Assembly (NCBI RefSeq): GCF_002159845.1
Contig: NZ_NFJK01000010.1
Coordinates: 1 to 64,000, forward strand
Origin: Anaeromassilibacillus sp. An250
GTDB taxonomy: Bacteria > Bacillota > Clostridia > Oscillospirales > Acutalibacteraceae
Reading direction: 5' to 3'
Length of the DNA stretch: 64,000 nucleotides
Shown here: piece after piece, positions 7,312 to 16,261 of the stretch
Layout: each line of letters opens with the position of its first letter
How positions within the stretch are numbered: position 1 is the stretch's first letter
Notes under the pieces: model-generated
The model's input: the letters and a program-made list of their open reading frames with translations, nothing else
The model's database searches: none
Told to the model about the DNA's origin: nothing
Position numbers and translations under genes: made by a program

Positions 7312-7578
7312 ATGCGGTTCTTAGGCAGGTGGAAAGAACTCTATTGCGGGTGCTCCGATCAGGAAAGCGCCCGTATCTGTGCGCTTTTGGATGCGGCAGG
7401 CATCCCATATCGTTACCGGGCGAAATGCGGGCATGCGGGCGCCGCAGCCAGCGGCTGGATGCGCTTTGGCTCCTTTGGAAAATATCCCGCCGGTGTGGTG
7501 ATGCAATATGTCGATGTCCGCAGGCAGGACCTAGAAATAGCAAAATTTCTTCTGGAACAAGCAGCGAGGGAGGGATAA
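7312..7578 (+). CDS. DUF2007-like small protein (first of two paralogues)
   Basis: 88 residues with the layout of the DUF2007 (putative signal transducing) fold: a lead strand LYCGCSDQESARICALLDAAGIPYRY and a closing YVDVRRQDLEIAKFLL. These ferredoxin-like domains occur in many bacteria without an assigned function. AAAGGAGGGAGG precedes the ATG. The next gene, three bases downstream, is a paralogue with the same order of elements, so the pair arose by tandem duplication and is one operon. Family assignment is by pattern and not certain. Confidence 0.75.
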   Translation: MRFLGRWKELYCGCSDQESARICALLDAAGIPYRYRAKCGHAGAAASGWMRFGSFGKYPAGVVMQYVDVRRQDLEIAKFLLEQAAREG

Positions 7579-7581
7579 TCA

Positions 7582-7848
7582 ATGCTGTGCTTTTGGCGAT
7601 GGAAGCAGGTTTACGCCAGCACTTCCACGGTGGACTGCGACCAGGTCTGCAATGCGCTTTCCGAAGCCGGCGTCCGCTATATCCGCAAGGGAAAAACAGG
7701 CCATCCGGTGTTCTTTTTGGGTGGGGACACCGGCGCGCGCATGATGGCAAGCGCTATGATGGAAACTCCGGAGCATTCGACCATGTACTATATCTATGTA
7801 CGGCGGAAGGACGAAGGAAGGGCCAACTATTTGCTATACCGCCGTTGA
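7582..7848 (+). CDS. DUF2007-like small protein (second of two paralogues)
   Basis: 88 residues, the same length as its upstream neighbour. Shared pattern: W-x(2)-VYASTS..DCDQVCNALSEAGVRYI at the start and YYIYVRRKDEGRANYLLYRR at the end. Identity between the two is low but spaced consistently, so the duplication is old. Followed directly by a strong terminator, so the operon has just these two genes. Function unknown. Confidence 0.75.
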   Translation: MLCFWRWKQVYASTSTVDCDQVCNALSEAGVRYIRKGKTGHPVFFLGGDTGARMMASAMMETPEHSTMYYIYVRRKDEGRANYLLYRR

Positions 7849-7884
7849 CCGTGCGCATCGGCGGGAGGGGCTTTCCGGAAAAAG

Positions 7885-7924
7885 AAAAGGATTTGGAAGA
7901 CAACCGTTTTCCAAATCCTTTTTG
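7885..7924. terminator. bidirectional terminator
   Basis: AAAAGGATTTGGAA / TTCCAAATCCTTTTT hairpin with A and T tails on both sides, between the convergent DUF2007 pair and the LCP gene. Confidence 0.85.
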
Positions 7925-7938
7925 TTATGCATAGCGGG

Positions 7939-9000
7939 TTAATCGGAGGATTTCCCCGGGACATCGCCCTCAAAGATAAACTCAACCAGGCTTTCCGAGC
8001 ACTGCTCACGGTATGGAACCAATACAGACCCCACATCTACGCGGGTGGCATAGTATTCGTCATCCCCCGGAACGCGGTGTTCTTCCATCGAATAGTTCAT
8101 ATAGGTGAGCGCATTTGCCGCAAGGAAAAATACCTCGTCCTTTGTCATATTGGTCTGGACCAGGCCCAGGCAATCGTACAGCGCTTTGTTGATCGTCCCA
8201 ATATTGGAATTTTTAAACTTGTTCACCAAGCTGGTCAATACATTGCGCTGGCGCTGCGTGCGCTCGAAGTCGTCGCCGATCGCGCGGATACGGGAGTAGT
8301 AATGCGCCTGCTTGCCAGTGAGATTATGGGTACCCTCGGTCAGGTTGCGGCTTGGATCGCCGGAATACTGGTTGATCAGCCGGGCCTCCGCCGCTGTCAG
8401 CGTGATCTCCACGCCGCCGAGGTTGTCGATGATCTGGTCGAACGCCGAGTTATCGATCAGCACAAAGCGGTCGATATCCACGCCGAAATTGGCTTCGATG
8501 GTGGAGACGGCCAGTTGCCCGCCCCCCGCTGCGCCGTTCTGTTGATACCCCAGAGGGTAGGCGGCGTTCAGCTTATTGCTGCCATGGTAGGGGATGGCCA
8601 CATACAGGTCGCGCATGAAGCTGGTCAGCTTCAATTTTTTGTGGCGGGTGTCGATAGAAACCATCATCATGCTGTCGCTGCGGCCCACATCGTTCGCTTG
8701 GTAATCATCCACGCCGAGCAACAGGATGTTGGTGATGGCATCGTCGTGGTACAGCCCACCCAACAGGTTGGGATCGCCCAATGTCTCGTCTGTGGAAGAC
8801 GTGTCTTCATCGCTGCTGGAGACAGGGCTGGAACTGCTGGAAGGGGGCGCCAGCGAACTCAATTCCGTATAACCGATTTGGCTCAACAGCATGTCCGCAT
8901 AGACGAGGCCGCTGCCAAATACCACCAACACCAGGCTCAAAAGCAAAACAGCAATGTTGCGGATCAGACGGATCCGCTTTTTTTTCTTATCTTGATTCAC
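7939..9000 (-). CDS. LytR-CpsA-Psr family cell-wall glycopolymer ligase
   Basis: LCP enzymes move undecaprenyl-linked glycopolymers onto peptidoglycan at the outer membrane face. The 353-residue form has a basic N-terminus, one membrane helix (IAVLLLSLVLVVFGSGLVYA), a Ser/Pro-rich linker and the LCP domain with LLLGVDD, GRSDSMMMVSID, TSFMRDLYVAIPYHGSNKLNAAY and FERTQRQRNVL, which hold the conserved Asp and Arg residues. GTG at 9000 is chosen as start since TAAGGAATGATACT precedes it. A frame open to 9063 would begin next to the TATAAT at 9074-9079 and leave no leader. It may serve the YfhO/GT2 envelope locus next door, but the substrate is not shown. Confidence 0.9.
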   Translation of the reverse strand: MNQDKKKKRIRLIRNIAVLLLSLVLVVFGSGLVYADMLLSQIGYTELSSLAPPSSSSSPVSSSDEDTSSTDETLGDPNLLGGLYHDDAITNILLLGVDDYQANDVGRSDSMMMVSIDTRHKKLKLTSFMRDLYVAIPYHGSNKLNAAYPLGYQQNGAAGGGQLAVSTIEANFGVDIDRFVLIDNSAFDQIIDNLGGVEITLTAAEARLINQYSGDPSRNLTEGTHNLTGKQAHYYSRIRAIGDDFERTQRQRNVLTSLVNKFKNSNIGTINKALYDCLGLVQTNMTKDEVFFLAANALTYMNYSMEEHRVPGDDEYYATRVDVGSVLVPYREQCSESLVEFIFEGDVPGKSSD

Positions 9001-9203
9001 AGTATCATTCCTTAAAGCAACGGCCAAGCGGCTGTGCGAAAAATTTTTCGAAAAAAGGCGCATTAACTCGTATATTATACTGGTTTTGCAAGGAGATATA
9101 ATTTTAAATAAGAAATTAAATATTTGTTAATCCCTGTATCAAATGGTATATGCAAATTCCCTCCCTTGAGAACGTGTGGAAAGGGAAAACATGGGGGATT
9201 CCA

Positions 9204-9854
9204 CTATCCCCGGCCTTCTCCGCCCGTTCCCGGCTTGTCAGGGAAGGGACCCTTCGCGTGCAATTGGCCGGGCTGGGTTTCGTCGAGCGTCAGGGAATAG
9301 GCCGGGAGGAATTCGTCGAGGAAACAATCGGCCTCCGGCAGATGCAGGCCACGCACCGCTTTCCAGAGGCTTTCCTCCGCCTTGAGGAAATCTGTATTCC
9401 CCATGCGCCGCTCCTCCAAGCATTTGATGAGTGCCGAGAGCTTGTCCGCCGCCTTGACCAGCTTGTGCAGCTCGGCGTCCGATTCGCTGTCCCCGCCCAG
9501 CAGGGGCGAATAGGAATCCTGCAAATCGCTTGGAAGAAGGGAGAGCAGGGTCTGTTCCGCCGCCTTCTCCACCGCGCCGTAGGCGCCGCGGATATCGGGG
9601 TTATAATATTTGACCGGCGTGGGGAGATCCCCCGTCAGCGTCTCCGGCGCATCGTGGAATAGCGCCAGTACAGCGGCCCGCTCGGGCTGGACGTGCCCGC
9701 CGAAGCGTACGTTGCGCAGGGTGGCCAGCGCATGGGCTAAGACCGCGGTCTCAAAGCTATGCTCGCTCAGATTTTCCTGTCGTGTGTTTCGCATCAGCCC
9801 CCAACGGTCGATATATTTCATGCGCGAAAGCATGGCGAAAAATTCGGATGGCAT
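9204..9854 (-). CDS. YfbR-like HD-domain 5'-deoxynucleotidase
   Basis: 216 residues. YfbR-type enzymes hydrolyse deoxynucleoside 5'-monophosphates. Metal-binding HD motifs are visible: NLSEHSFETAVLAHAL with the first His, and LALFHDAPETLTGDLPTPVKYYN, the most typical YfbR stretch. KAADKLSALIKCLEE follows later. Start at ATG 9854, ten bases after GGAGG; the open frame extends to 10190 but the extra 112 residues look random. A C-terminal tail of about 20 residues exceeds the E. coli length. Confidence 0.9.
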   Translation of the reverse strand: MPSEFFAMLSRMKYIDRWGLMRNTRQENLSEHSFETAVLAHALATLRNVRFGGHVQPERAAVLALFHDAPETLTGDLPTPVKYYNPDIRGAYGAVEKAAEQTLLSLLPSDLQDSYSPLLGGDSESDAELHKLVKAADKLSALIKCLEERRMGNTDFLKAEESLWKAVRGLHLPEADCFLDEFLPAYSLTLDETQPGQLHAKGPFPDKPGTGGEGRG

Positions 9855-10219
9855 TTCCTCTATACCTCCAATACCACTGAAGGGCGCAGAATCTTTCAGA
9901 TCCTTCCCAAAAATAGTCAGAAATTGGAAGAATTGAAAAAAGCCGCGCCGGTCAAATGTTTTTCTATAAGAATCGGATGATAGGCGGCCAGCCAGACCGC
10001 CGTGCGCGTTGGCCTCTTTTTGTGGCTCTGGCGGGCTCGCCCATTTTTTTGCTTGTTTTCCATGGGGCTGTGCTATAGTATAATAGGTCTGGTTTTTATG
10101 GATGGAATTGGCAGGCAGAACGCTTCCTGTTCGATAAACCACGGCGGCGCGTTTCCCACAAAGATCGGCCGGAGTCCACGCTTCATCCACTTTTCCGGTC
10201 CATGGGCCGGTTTCCAGGC
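9855..10219. other. intergenic region without recognisable genes
   Basis: About 360 bases between two divergent genes. Apart from a TATAGTATAAT-like AT-rich spot near 10073-10084 and the yfhO promoter just beyond, I see no coding signal, RNA gene or repeat. Confidence 0.5.
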
Positions 10220-10248
10220 TTGTGGCTTTGCCCCATACGCATTATAAT
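10220..10248 (+). promoter_or_regulatory. possible promoter of the yfhO operon
   Basis: TTGTGG (10220-10225), 17 nt, TATAAT (10243-10248). About 75 nt before the GTG start. Confidence 0.4.
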
Positions 10249-10323
10249 AATAGCATCTTGCGGGAAAAAATACCACGGTAAATGACGAAACAACGAAAAA
10301 GATAACGAAAGTCAGGTGATTCT

Positions 10324-12804
10324 GTGACGCGGCTGCGTTTTCCGGAAAAAGCTTCCAGCAATTATTGGAGGGCGTTCCTTTATGGGATCGGCATTTCCCT
10401 TGTATTCTTTTTGCCTTTCATCATTTGGGATAACGGCTATTTTTTGTTCTATGGCGATTTCAATGTGCAGCAGGTGCCGTTCTACCAGATGTGCCACGAC
10501 GCCATCCGCAGCGGCAACATTGGCTGGAGCTGGACCACCGATCTCGGCGCGAATTTTATCGGTTCCTATACCTTCTATCTGCTGGGAAGCCCGTTCTTCT
10601 GGCTGACGCTTCCGTTTCCCAGCGAGGCGGTACCATACCTGATGGGGCCGCTGTTGATCTTGAAATTTGGCTGCGCGTCTTTGACGGGATTTATCTACTT
10701 AAAGCGGTATGTCCGTACGCCGGACTATGCGGTCCTGGGCGGGCTGCTCTATGCGTTTTCCGGCTTTTCGGTGTACAATATCTTCTTCAACCACTTTCAC
10801 GAGGCCATCATCGTTTTCCCGCTGCTCCTGTGGTCGCTGGATGAATACATGGCCACCAAGCGGCGCGGCGTGTTCGCTTTGCTGGTTTTTGCCAGCTGTT
10901 TTATGAACTATTATTTCTTCGTGGGACAGGTAGTATTCTGCGTGATTTACTTTTTCCTGCGGCTGGCCGTCAAGGATTGGCGCATTGGCCTGCGGGATTT
11001 CGCGCTGCTGGCCTGTGAAGCGGTGCTTGGCCTGCTGTGTTCCTGCGTGCTGCTGATCCCGACGGTGCTCTGCGTGATCCAGAACCCGCGCATCGACAAC
11101 CCGCCCAACGGCTGGAGCGCGCTGCTCTATAGCTGGAACCAGCGGTATGTGCACATCCTGGAGTGCTTTTTCTTCCCGCCGGACATCCCGGCGCGCCCCA
11201 ATTTTACCCCGGATTCCGAGGCAAAATGGGCGTCCCTGGGCGCGTGGCTGCCGCTGTTCAGCATGACAGGCGTGTTCGCCACCATGCAGGCGCGGCGCAA
11301 AAGCTGGGTCAAAACCCTGCTGCCCATCCTGTTCTTGATGGCGTTTGTGCCGGTTTTGAATTCCGCCTTCCAGATGTTTAATTCCGGTTACTATGCCCGC
11401 TGGTTCTACATGCTCACCCTGATGATGTCACTGGCGACCGTGACCGCGCTGGAAAATCCGCGCGCCGACTGGAAGCGGGCGATCAAATGGACGCTCGGTT
11501 TTACCTTGGGCATCGCGCTTCCAATCGGCCTGATGGTCCAGACAGGCGCCAATGGCGACGGGGAGACCGTCTCCATCGGTCTGGAAGCGTATCCCTCGCG
11601 CTTTTGGGCGTATGTGGCGATCGCCCTGCTCAGCCTGCTGCTGCTCACCTTTTTAATGAAGGACTACCCGCTGCGCCGGCTCCGGCAGGAGCTCTCCAAG
11701 CGGAGGGGACGGTTCTTCTTCCCGCGGCGGTTCAACGGGGAGCGGACAAAGCGCTTTGCGCGGTACTGCATGTGCGGCGTGGCGGTCATCACGGTGGTAT
11801 ATTCCCTGTATTTTATCACGCTCGGCAAGACGCAGAGCAGCGACAACCACATCCATATGATCCCCTATTCGCTCAACGGCGGGAAAGACCTGGGGATTGA
11901 CACGAGCGATTGCCGGATCGACGTGTATGACGGCATGGACAACCAGGCGATGTTTTTCCAGATGCCCACCATCCAGGCGTTCCACAGCATTGTGCCCGGC
12001 TCGGTGATGGAATTTTATCCCACGATCGGCATCCAACGCGACGTGGCGACCCGCCCGGACGTCAAATATTACGGCCTGCGCGGGCTGACTTCCTGCCGCT
12101 GGCTGCTGGACCCCACCACGAGCGGCGGTACATTCGAGCAGGACGGGGAACCGCAGATGCCCGGCTGGGAGTATGTCGGTACACGAAATGGCTTTGATAT
12201 CTGGGAAAACCAGTATTTCATCCCCATGGGTTTCTGCTACGACAGTTACATCACCCGCGAGGAATACGACCAGGTGCCCGAGGACGACCGCAATTTGCTG
12301 CTCCTCAAGACCATGGTACTGGACGACGAGCAGGCCCTGCGCTATGGGGACATCCTGAACCATTTTGAGGGCCTCAATTCGGTCTCTTACACGGAATCCG
12401 GCTATTTTGCCGACTGCCTGGCGCGCCGCAGCATGTCCTGCTCCAGCTTTGAACGGGACAACAGCGGCTTTACCGCAACGATCCAAGCGGATAAGGACCG
12501 GCTGGTCTTTTTCAGCGTCCCGTATGAGAGCGGATGGAGCGCCACCGTCAACGGCGAACCGGCGCAGATCGAGCAGGTGAACGTCGGCTTTATGGCGGTG
12601 CGCGTGCCTGCGGGAGAGAACACCATCCGGTTTGACTATGAGACGCCGGGCCTCAAATTGGGGGCCGGCGTGACGGTGGGGGCATTCCTGCTGCTGGGCG
12701 TATACTGGCTGGTCACGCGCCGGTACGACCGCGCACACCCGCCCAAGCGCCGCACGTTCCGGGTGAAAGAACCTTCGGTCGAAAAAGGAGAGGATGTCGG
12801 ATGA
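10324..12804 (+). CDS. yfhO: YfhO family membrane glycosyltransferase
   Basis: An 826-residue polytopic membrane protein with about a dozen helices in the first two thirds and a soluble C-terminal part, then a final helix. The start region FLPFIIWDNGYFLFYGDFNVQQ and the motif FYQMCHDAIRSGNIGWSW are hallmarks of the YfhO family (GT-C fold). In Bacillus subtilis YfhO uses the lipid-linked sugar made by the GT2 enzyme CsbB to glycosylate lipoteichoic acid. The GT2 gene two places downstream fits such a pair. GTG start with AGGTG upstream. The stop overlaps the next start (ATGA). Confidence 0.88.
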   Translation: MTRLRFPEKASSNYWRAFLYGIGISLVFFLPFIIWDNGYFLFYGDFNVQQVPFYQMCHDAIRSGNIGWSWTTDLGANFIGSYTFYLLGSPFFWLTLPFPSEAVPYLMGPLLILKFGCASLTGFIYLKRYVRTPDYAVLGGLLYAFSGFSVYNIFFNHFHEAIIVFPLLLWSLDEYMATKRRGVFALLVFASCFMNYYFFVGQVVFCVIYFFLRLAVKDWRIGLRDFALLACEAVLGLLCSCVLLIPTVLCVIQNPRIDNPPNGWSALLYSWNQRYVHILECFFFPPDIPARPNFTPDSEAKWASLGAWLPLFSMTGVFATMQARRKSWVKTLLPILFLMAFVPVLNSAFQMFNSGYYARWFYMLTLMMSLATVTALENPRADWKRAIKWTLGFTLGIALPIGLMVQTGANGDGETVSIGLEAYPSRFWAYVAIALLSLLLLTFLMKDYPLRRLRQELSKRRGRFFFPRRFNGERTKRFARYCMCGVAVITVVYSLYFITLGKTQSSDNHIHMIPYSLNGGKDLGIDTSDCRIDVYDGMDNQAMFFQMPTIQAFHSIVPGSVMEFYPTIGIQRDVATRPDVKYYGLRGLTSCRWLLDPTTSGGTFEQDGEPQMPGWEYVGTRNGFDIWENQYFIPMGFCYDSYITREEYDQVPEDDRNLLLLKTMVLDDEQALRYGDILNHFEGLNSVSYTESGYFADCLARRSMSCSSFERDNSGFTATIQADKDRLVFFSVPYESGWSATVNGEPAQIEQVNVGFMAVRVPAGENTIRFDYETPGLKLGAGVTVGAFLLLGVYWLVTRRYDRAHPPKRRTFRVKEPSVEKGEDVG

Positions 12805-12962
12805 ACCAGATCCGTTTGTTGCTGTTGGGCATTTCCACCATTCTATTTGGGATTGCCCTCATTCTTGCCATCCCCGGCTCCCCCGCCATCGGCGTGATTA
12901 TTGCGACCCTTGGCTTGATCTTTTCGCTGGCCGGGGCGTCTGGGCGAAAGGAGGAGAAATAA
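12801..12962 (+). CDS. small membrane protein in the glycosylation operon
   Basis: 53 residues, almost all hydrophobic, with two predicted helices (LLLLGISTILFGIALILAI and GVIIATLGLIFSLAG) and a short basic end RKEEK. AAGGAGAGG lies upstream. It overlaps yfhO by four bases and precedes the GT2 gene by three, so it is certainly part of the operon. Its size and position recall small membrane partners of GT2 enzymes, but no function is known to me. Confidence 0.75.
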   Translation: MNQIRLLLLGISTILFGIALILAIPGSPAIGVIIATLGLIFSLAGASGRKEEK

Positions 12963-12965
12963 GCC

Positions 12966-13958
12966 ATGCATGAGAATCCAAAGACGCATATCCCGACGGT
13001 CTATCTGGTGGTGCCCTGCTACAATGAAGAGGAGGTGCTCCCGGAGACCGTCAAACGCCTGACGGCAAAGCTGCAACAGATGCAGCAGGCGGGCCTGGCC
13101 GGGGAAAAGAGCCGCATGCTGTTCGTGGACGACGGGAGCAAAGACCGCACCTGGGAGCTCATCTCCGCCTTCAGCGCCCAGAACCCGCTGGTCACGGGGC
13201 TGAAACTGGCGCACAACCGCGGCCATCAGAATGCGCTGCTGGCCGGGCTGATGGAGGCGAAGGACCGCGCGGACTGCGCCATCAGCCTGGACGCAGACCT
13301 ACAGGACGACATCGAAGTGCTGGACGAGTTTGTGCAGAAATTCCTGGAGGGATGCGATGTGGTCTATGGCGTGCGGAAAAAGCGCGAGACCGATACCTTC
13401 TTCAAGCGCACAACCGCCCAGGGCTTTTATAAAGTCATGCGCATCCTGGGGGTGGAGACGGTCTATAACCATGCGGACTACCGCCTGATGAGCCAACGGG
13501 CGCTCGACGCGCTTTCCGAATACCGCGAGGTCAATCTTTTCCTGCGGGGCATCGTCCCGCTGATCGGATACCGCAGCGACTACGTCTATTACGACCGGCA
13601 TGAGCGGTTTGCTGGCGAATCGAAATACCCGCTGAAAAAGATGATCTCCTTTGCGCTGGACGGCATCACGTCGTTCAGCGTCAAGCCGCTCAAAATCATC
13701 TCCAATTTGGGCATCCTGGTCAGTGTGCTGAGCGTCGGCGGATTGATCTACGCCCTGATCTCCTATTTTACGGGGAATGCCGTGGCGGGGTGGACCGCGA
13801 CCGTCTCCTCCATCTGGCTGCTGGGGGGCATCCAGCTGCTGTGCATCGGCGTGGTGGGCGGCTATGTCGGAAAAATTTATAGTGAAGTCAAGGCGCGCCC
13901 CCGCTACCGCATCGAGGAGAAGACGGGCGGGGACGAACCCGGCCAACCGCGGAAATAG
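12966..13958 (+). CDS. GT2 family polyprenyl-phosphate glycosyltransferase (CsbB/GtrB-like)
   Basis: Transfers a sugar from a nucleotide donor to undecaprenyl phosphate on the inner membrane face. 330 residues: a GT-A domain with YLVVPCYNEEEVLP, MLFVDDGSKD, HNRGHQNALLAGL and SLDADLQDD (the metal-binding DxD-like motif), followed by amphipathic and two transmembrane helices (about 235-310: NLGILVSVLSVGGLIYALI and IWLLGGIQLLCIGVVGGYVG). Placed two genes after yfhO, it would supply the lipid-linked sugar used by that protein on the outer side. Ribosome site GGAGG. Confidence 0.92.
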   Translation: MHENPKTHIPTVYLVVPCYNEEEVLPETVKRLTAKLQQMQQAGLAGEKSRMLFVDDGSKDRTWELISAFSAQNPLVTGLKLAHNRGHQNALLAGLMEAKDRADCAISLDADLQDDIEVLDEFVQKFLEGCDVVYGVRKKRETDTFFKRTTAQGFYKVMRILGVETVYNHADYRLMSQRALDALSEYREVNLFLRGIVPLIGYRSDYVYYDRHERFAGESKYPLKKMISFALDGITSFSVKPLKIISNLGILVSVLSVGGLIYALISYFTGNAVAGWTATVSSIWLLGGIQLLCIGVVGGYVGKIYSEVKARPRYRIEEKTGGDEPGQPRK

Positions 13959-13966
13959 GTGCGCCT

Positions 13967-15793
13967 ATGGAAAAGAAACCTTTGGATTTTTATCAGGAGC
14001 TTTCCCAGGACTGTACAGCGGCGCTGGAACAGGACCGGAAAGAGTATAACCGCTGTTCGTTTCTCCGGGGCGTGGCCATGCTCTGTATCATTGGGGCGTG
14101 TGTCGCCGGGTATGTGCAGAACCAGCCGCTGTTTTATGGCGCCGGTGCGCTGGCATTGCTCGCGTTTGTGTGGTTGATCGGCCGGCACAGCCGCATTGTG
14201 GAGCGGCAAACGCACCATACCGCCCTGCGGGACGTCGCAAAAGCGTACCTCGACCGCAGCGGCGACGGTTGGAAGGATTCCCCGGTGGACGGCGCCGCCT
14301 ACTTGTCGGAGGATTACCCGCCGGGGCGGGACCTCGACCTCTTTGGCAAGGATTCCCTGTATCAATACATCTGCGCCGCGAGCACGCCGTTTGGCCGGGA
14401 CTGCCTGGCGGATTGGCTCAAGCGCGGGTGCGGCAGCCTGCCGGAATGGAACAGCCGCCGGGAAGCGGTGGAAGAATTGGCGGAGAAGCAACATTTCTCC
14501 GCGGAATATCAAGCGTTCGCGCTGCCGGAACGGGACGCTAAAAAGGGGACCACCAGCGACGTTTGGGACCGCTTCCTCCATACGGAAGGGCGGCGGCCTG
14601 TTTTCCGGGGGCTTTTGCTTTGGGTCCTTCCCGTTTTGACATTGCTGTGCCTGTTTTCCGCCCTGCTGGGATTCTATCCGCAGATTGGGCAAATCGGCTT
14701 CAGTTGCCTGGCGCTGGTGCAGCTGGGGACGGCCCTCCTGTGCTTAAAAGGGCATAACCAGCAGTTCGGGCCGGTGTACCGGTTCCATAAGATGGTTTTG
14801 CCCTACCGGAAACTGGCCGCCCGTTTTGCGCAGGAGACCTTTAAAAGCGGCTATTTGCGGGATTTGCAGGACCGCCTACAGCAAAACGGCGGGGCGCAGC
14901 AGGCGCTCAAAGAGCTGGAGCAGATTTCCGGCTCGATCGCCGCGCGGCACAACGGCTTGGCGCTGCTTCTCTACAATGCGCTGTTCCTCTATGACTTTCA
15001 CTGCGCCAAACGGCTATATGCCTGGAAGAAGGCCTACGGCCCCTACATCCAGGGATGGTTGGAGGCGCTTGGGGAGGTGGAAGCGCTCCTCAGCCTGGGG
15101 GTGCTGTCCCAGGTGAAAGCGGTCCATACGTTTCCGGAATTGCGGGACGCCGCGCAGCCCTTTCTGGATGCGCAGGACCTGCGCCATCCGTTGATCCCCG
15201 AGGAGCGGGCGGCCGGCAACGATTTCTCCCTGCGGCAGCGGACCTGCATCATCACGGGGTCGAATATGTCCGGAAAGACGACCTTCCTGCGCACTGTTGG
15301 GACCAATCTGATCCTGGCCTTTGCCGGGGGAGCGGTGGCGGCAAGGCGCTTTTGTGCTTCGCCGATGGCGGTGTGCACCTCCATCCGCGTGGAGGACAGC
15401 GTCAGCGAGGGGATTTCCAGTTTCTATGCGGAGCTGCTCCGCGTCAAAACGATCATCGACCGCAGCCAATCCGACGCGCCCATGATCGCCTTGATCGACG
15501 AAATCTACCGGGGGACCAATTCGCGGGACCGCATCATCGGCGCGCGGGAGACCATCCGCAGGCTGGCGCGGCCGAACGTCCTGACCCTGGTGACGACCCA
15601 CGACTTTGAGCTGTGCGATTTGGAGAACGATCCCCGCACGCCCGCGGTGAATTACCACTTTACCGAGCACTATTCCGGCCGGGAGATCCGGTTTGATTAC
15701 CGAATCCGGCCCGGGCGCTGCCGGACGACCAATGCACAGCACCTGCTGCGGCTGGTGGGGATACTGCCGGAGGAAGGCGAAGGCTTCCAATAG
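13967..15793 (+). CDS. membrane-associated MutS-family ATPase
   Basis: 608 residues with two short hydrophobic helices near the N-terminus (about 30-70: GVAMLCIIGACVAGYV and GAGALALLAFVWLIG) and another pair around 210-260, then a MutS-like core and the MutS ATPase. Walker A is TGSNMSGKTTFLR, Walker B IALIDEIYRGTNSRD and the His-switch LVTTHDFEL. Mismatch-recognition domain I is missing, so it is not the mismatch repair MutS. Proteins of this kind occur in many Firmicutes with unknown roles. It follows the GT2 gene by eight bases and is likely in its operon. Confidence 0.85.
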   Translation: MEKKPLDFYQELSQDCTAALEQDRKEYNRCSFLRGVAMLCIIGACVAGYVQNQPLFYGAGALALLAFVWLIGRHSRIVERQTHHTALRDVAKAYLDRSGDGWKDSPVDGAAYLSEDYPPGRDLDLFGKDSLYQYICAASTPFGRDCLADWLKRGCGSLPEWNSRREAVEELAEKQHFSAEYQAFALPERDAKKGTTSDVWDRFLHTEGRRPVFRGLLLWVLPVLTLLCLFSALLGFYPQIGQIGFSCLALVQLGTALLCLKGHNQQFGPVYRFHKMVLPYRKLAARFAQETFKSGYLRDLQDRLQQNGGAQQALKELEQISGSIAARHNGLALLLYNALFLYDFHCAKRLYAWKKAYGPYIQGWLEALGEVEALLSLGVLSQVKAVHTFPELRDAAQPFLDAQDLRHPLIPEERAAGNDFSLRQRTCIITGSNMSGKTTFLRTVGTNLILAFAGGAVAARRFCASPMAVCTSIRVEDSVSEGISSFYAELLRVKTIIDRSQSDAPMIALIDEIYRGTNSRDRIIGARETIRRLARPNVLTLVTTHDFELCDLENDPRTPAVNYHFTEHYSGREIRFDYRIRPGRCRTTNAQHLLRLVGILPEEGEGFQ

Positions 15794-15850
15794 AGGCTGG
15801 GAAATTGCATAAAAATTTTCCTGAGTTGAGGTGAAAATAATTGAATCTCC

Positions 15851-15878
15851 TTGACAGAAAAAGCAAATCGTGTAGAAT
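15851..15878 (+). promoter_or_regulatory. promoter of the DUF4190-type gene
   Basis: TTGACA (15851-15856), 16 nt, TAGAAT (15873-15878). Transcription would begin right before the AAGGAGGG ribosome site. Confidence 0.6.
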
Positions 15879-15899
15879 ACAGCTCAAGGAGGGAGAATT

Positions 15900-16190
15900 A
15901 TAAATAATAATTCAAAAGGTTTATCCATTGCGGCTCTAGTTTGCGGTATTTTGGGAATCATTGGTTCCTTCATCCCGATTGTATGCTATGTGACGTTTAT
16001 TCTGGCGATCCTTGGCATTGTCTTTGGCGTAAAAGCGCGTAAGACGGCCTTGCCGGGAGAGACGGGCCTTGCTACGGCTGGCTTGGTGCTGGGCATCATC
16101 GGAACCGTATTTGGCGCGTTGGGTGTGATCTGTGTCATTTGCGCGCTGGGTGTGGTTGGCGCAGCAGGCGCAGCGGGCGCACTGGGATAA
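15900..16190 (+). CDS. small membrane protein, DUF4190-like, with ATA start
   Basis: About 96 residues in two hydrophobic pairs: SIAALVCGILGIIGSF..FILAILGIVFG and GLVLGIIGTVFGALGVICV, separated by KARKTALPGETGLA. The KGLSIAALVCGILG opening is typical of DUF4190. The frame has no ATG, GTG or TTG in the right place: AGGAGG (15887-15892) is followed seven bases later by ATA AAT AAT AAT, so the natural start is ATA at 15900. TTG at 15951 would remove the first helix and has no ribosome site. Either a rare ATA start or a recent ATG-to-ATA change. Preceded by its own promoter and followed by a terminator. Confidence 0.7.
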   Translation: MNNNSKGLSIAALVCGILGIIGSFIPIVCYVTFILAILGIVFGVKARKTALPGETGLATAGLVLGIIGTVFGALGVICVICALGVVGAAGAAGALG

Positions 16191-16209
16191 CCGACATTTA
16201 AAACAGAAA

Positions 16210-16249
16210 ATGCAAGCATTGCATTCTTGCGATGCTTGCATCTTTTTTT
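16210..16249 (+). terminator. rho-independent terminator
   Basis: ATGCAAGCAT / ATGCTTGCAT hairpin and seven T's, before the lgt-like gene. Confidence 0.85.
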
Positions 16250-16261
16250 GGAGAGATTGCC

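Noticed and set aside
9855-10190. N-terminal extension of the YfbR-like protein
   Set aside because: The extra 112 residues match nothing in the family, and the start at 9854 has a proper GGAGG site.
13967-15793. Mismatch repair MutS
   Set aside because: Mismatch-recognition and connector domains are missing and membrane helices are present.
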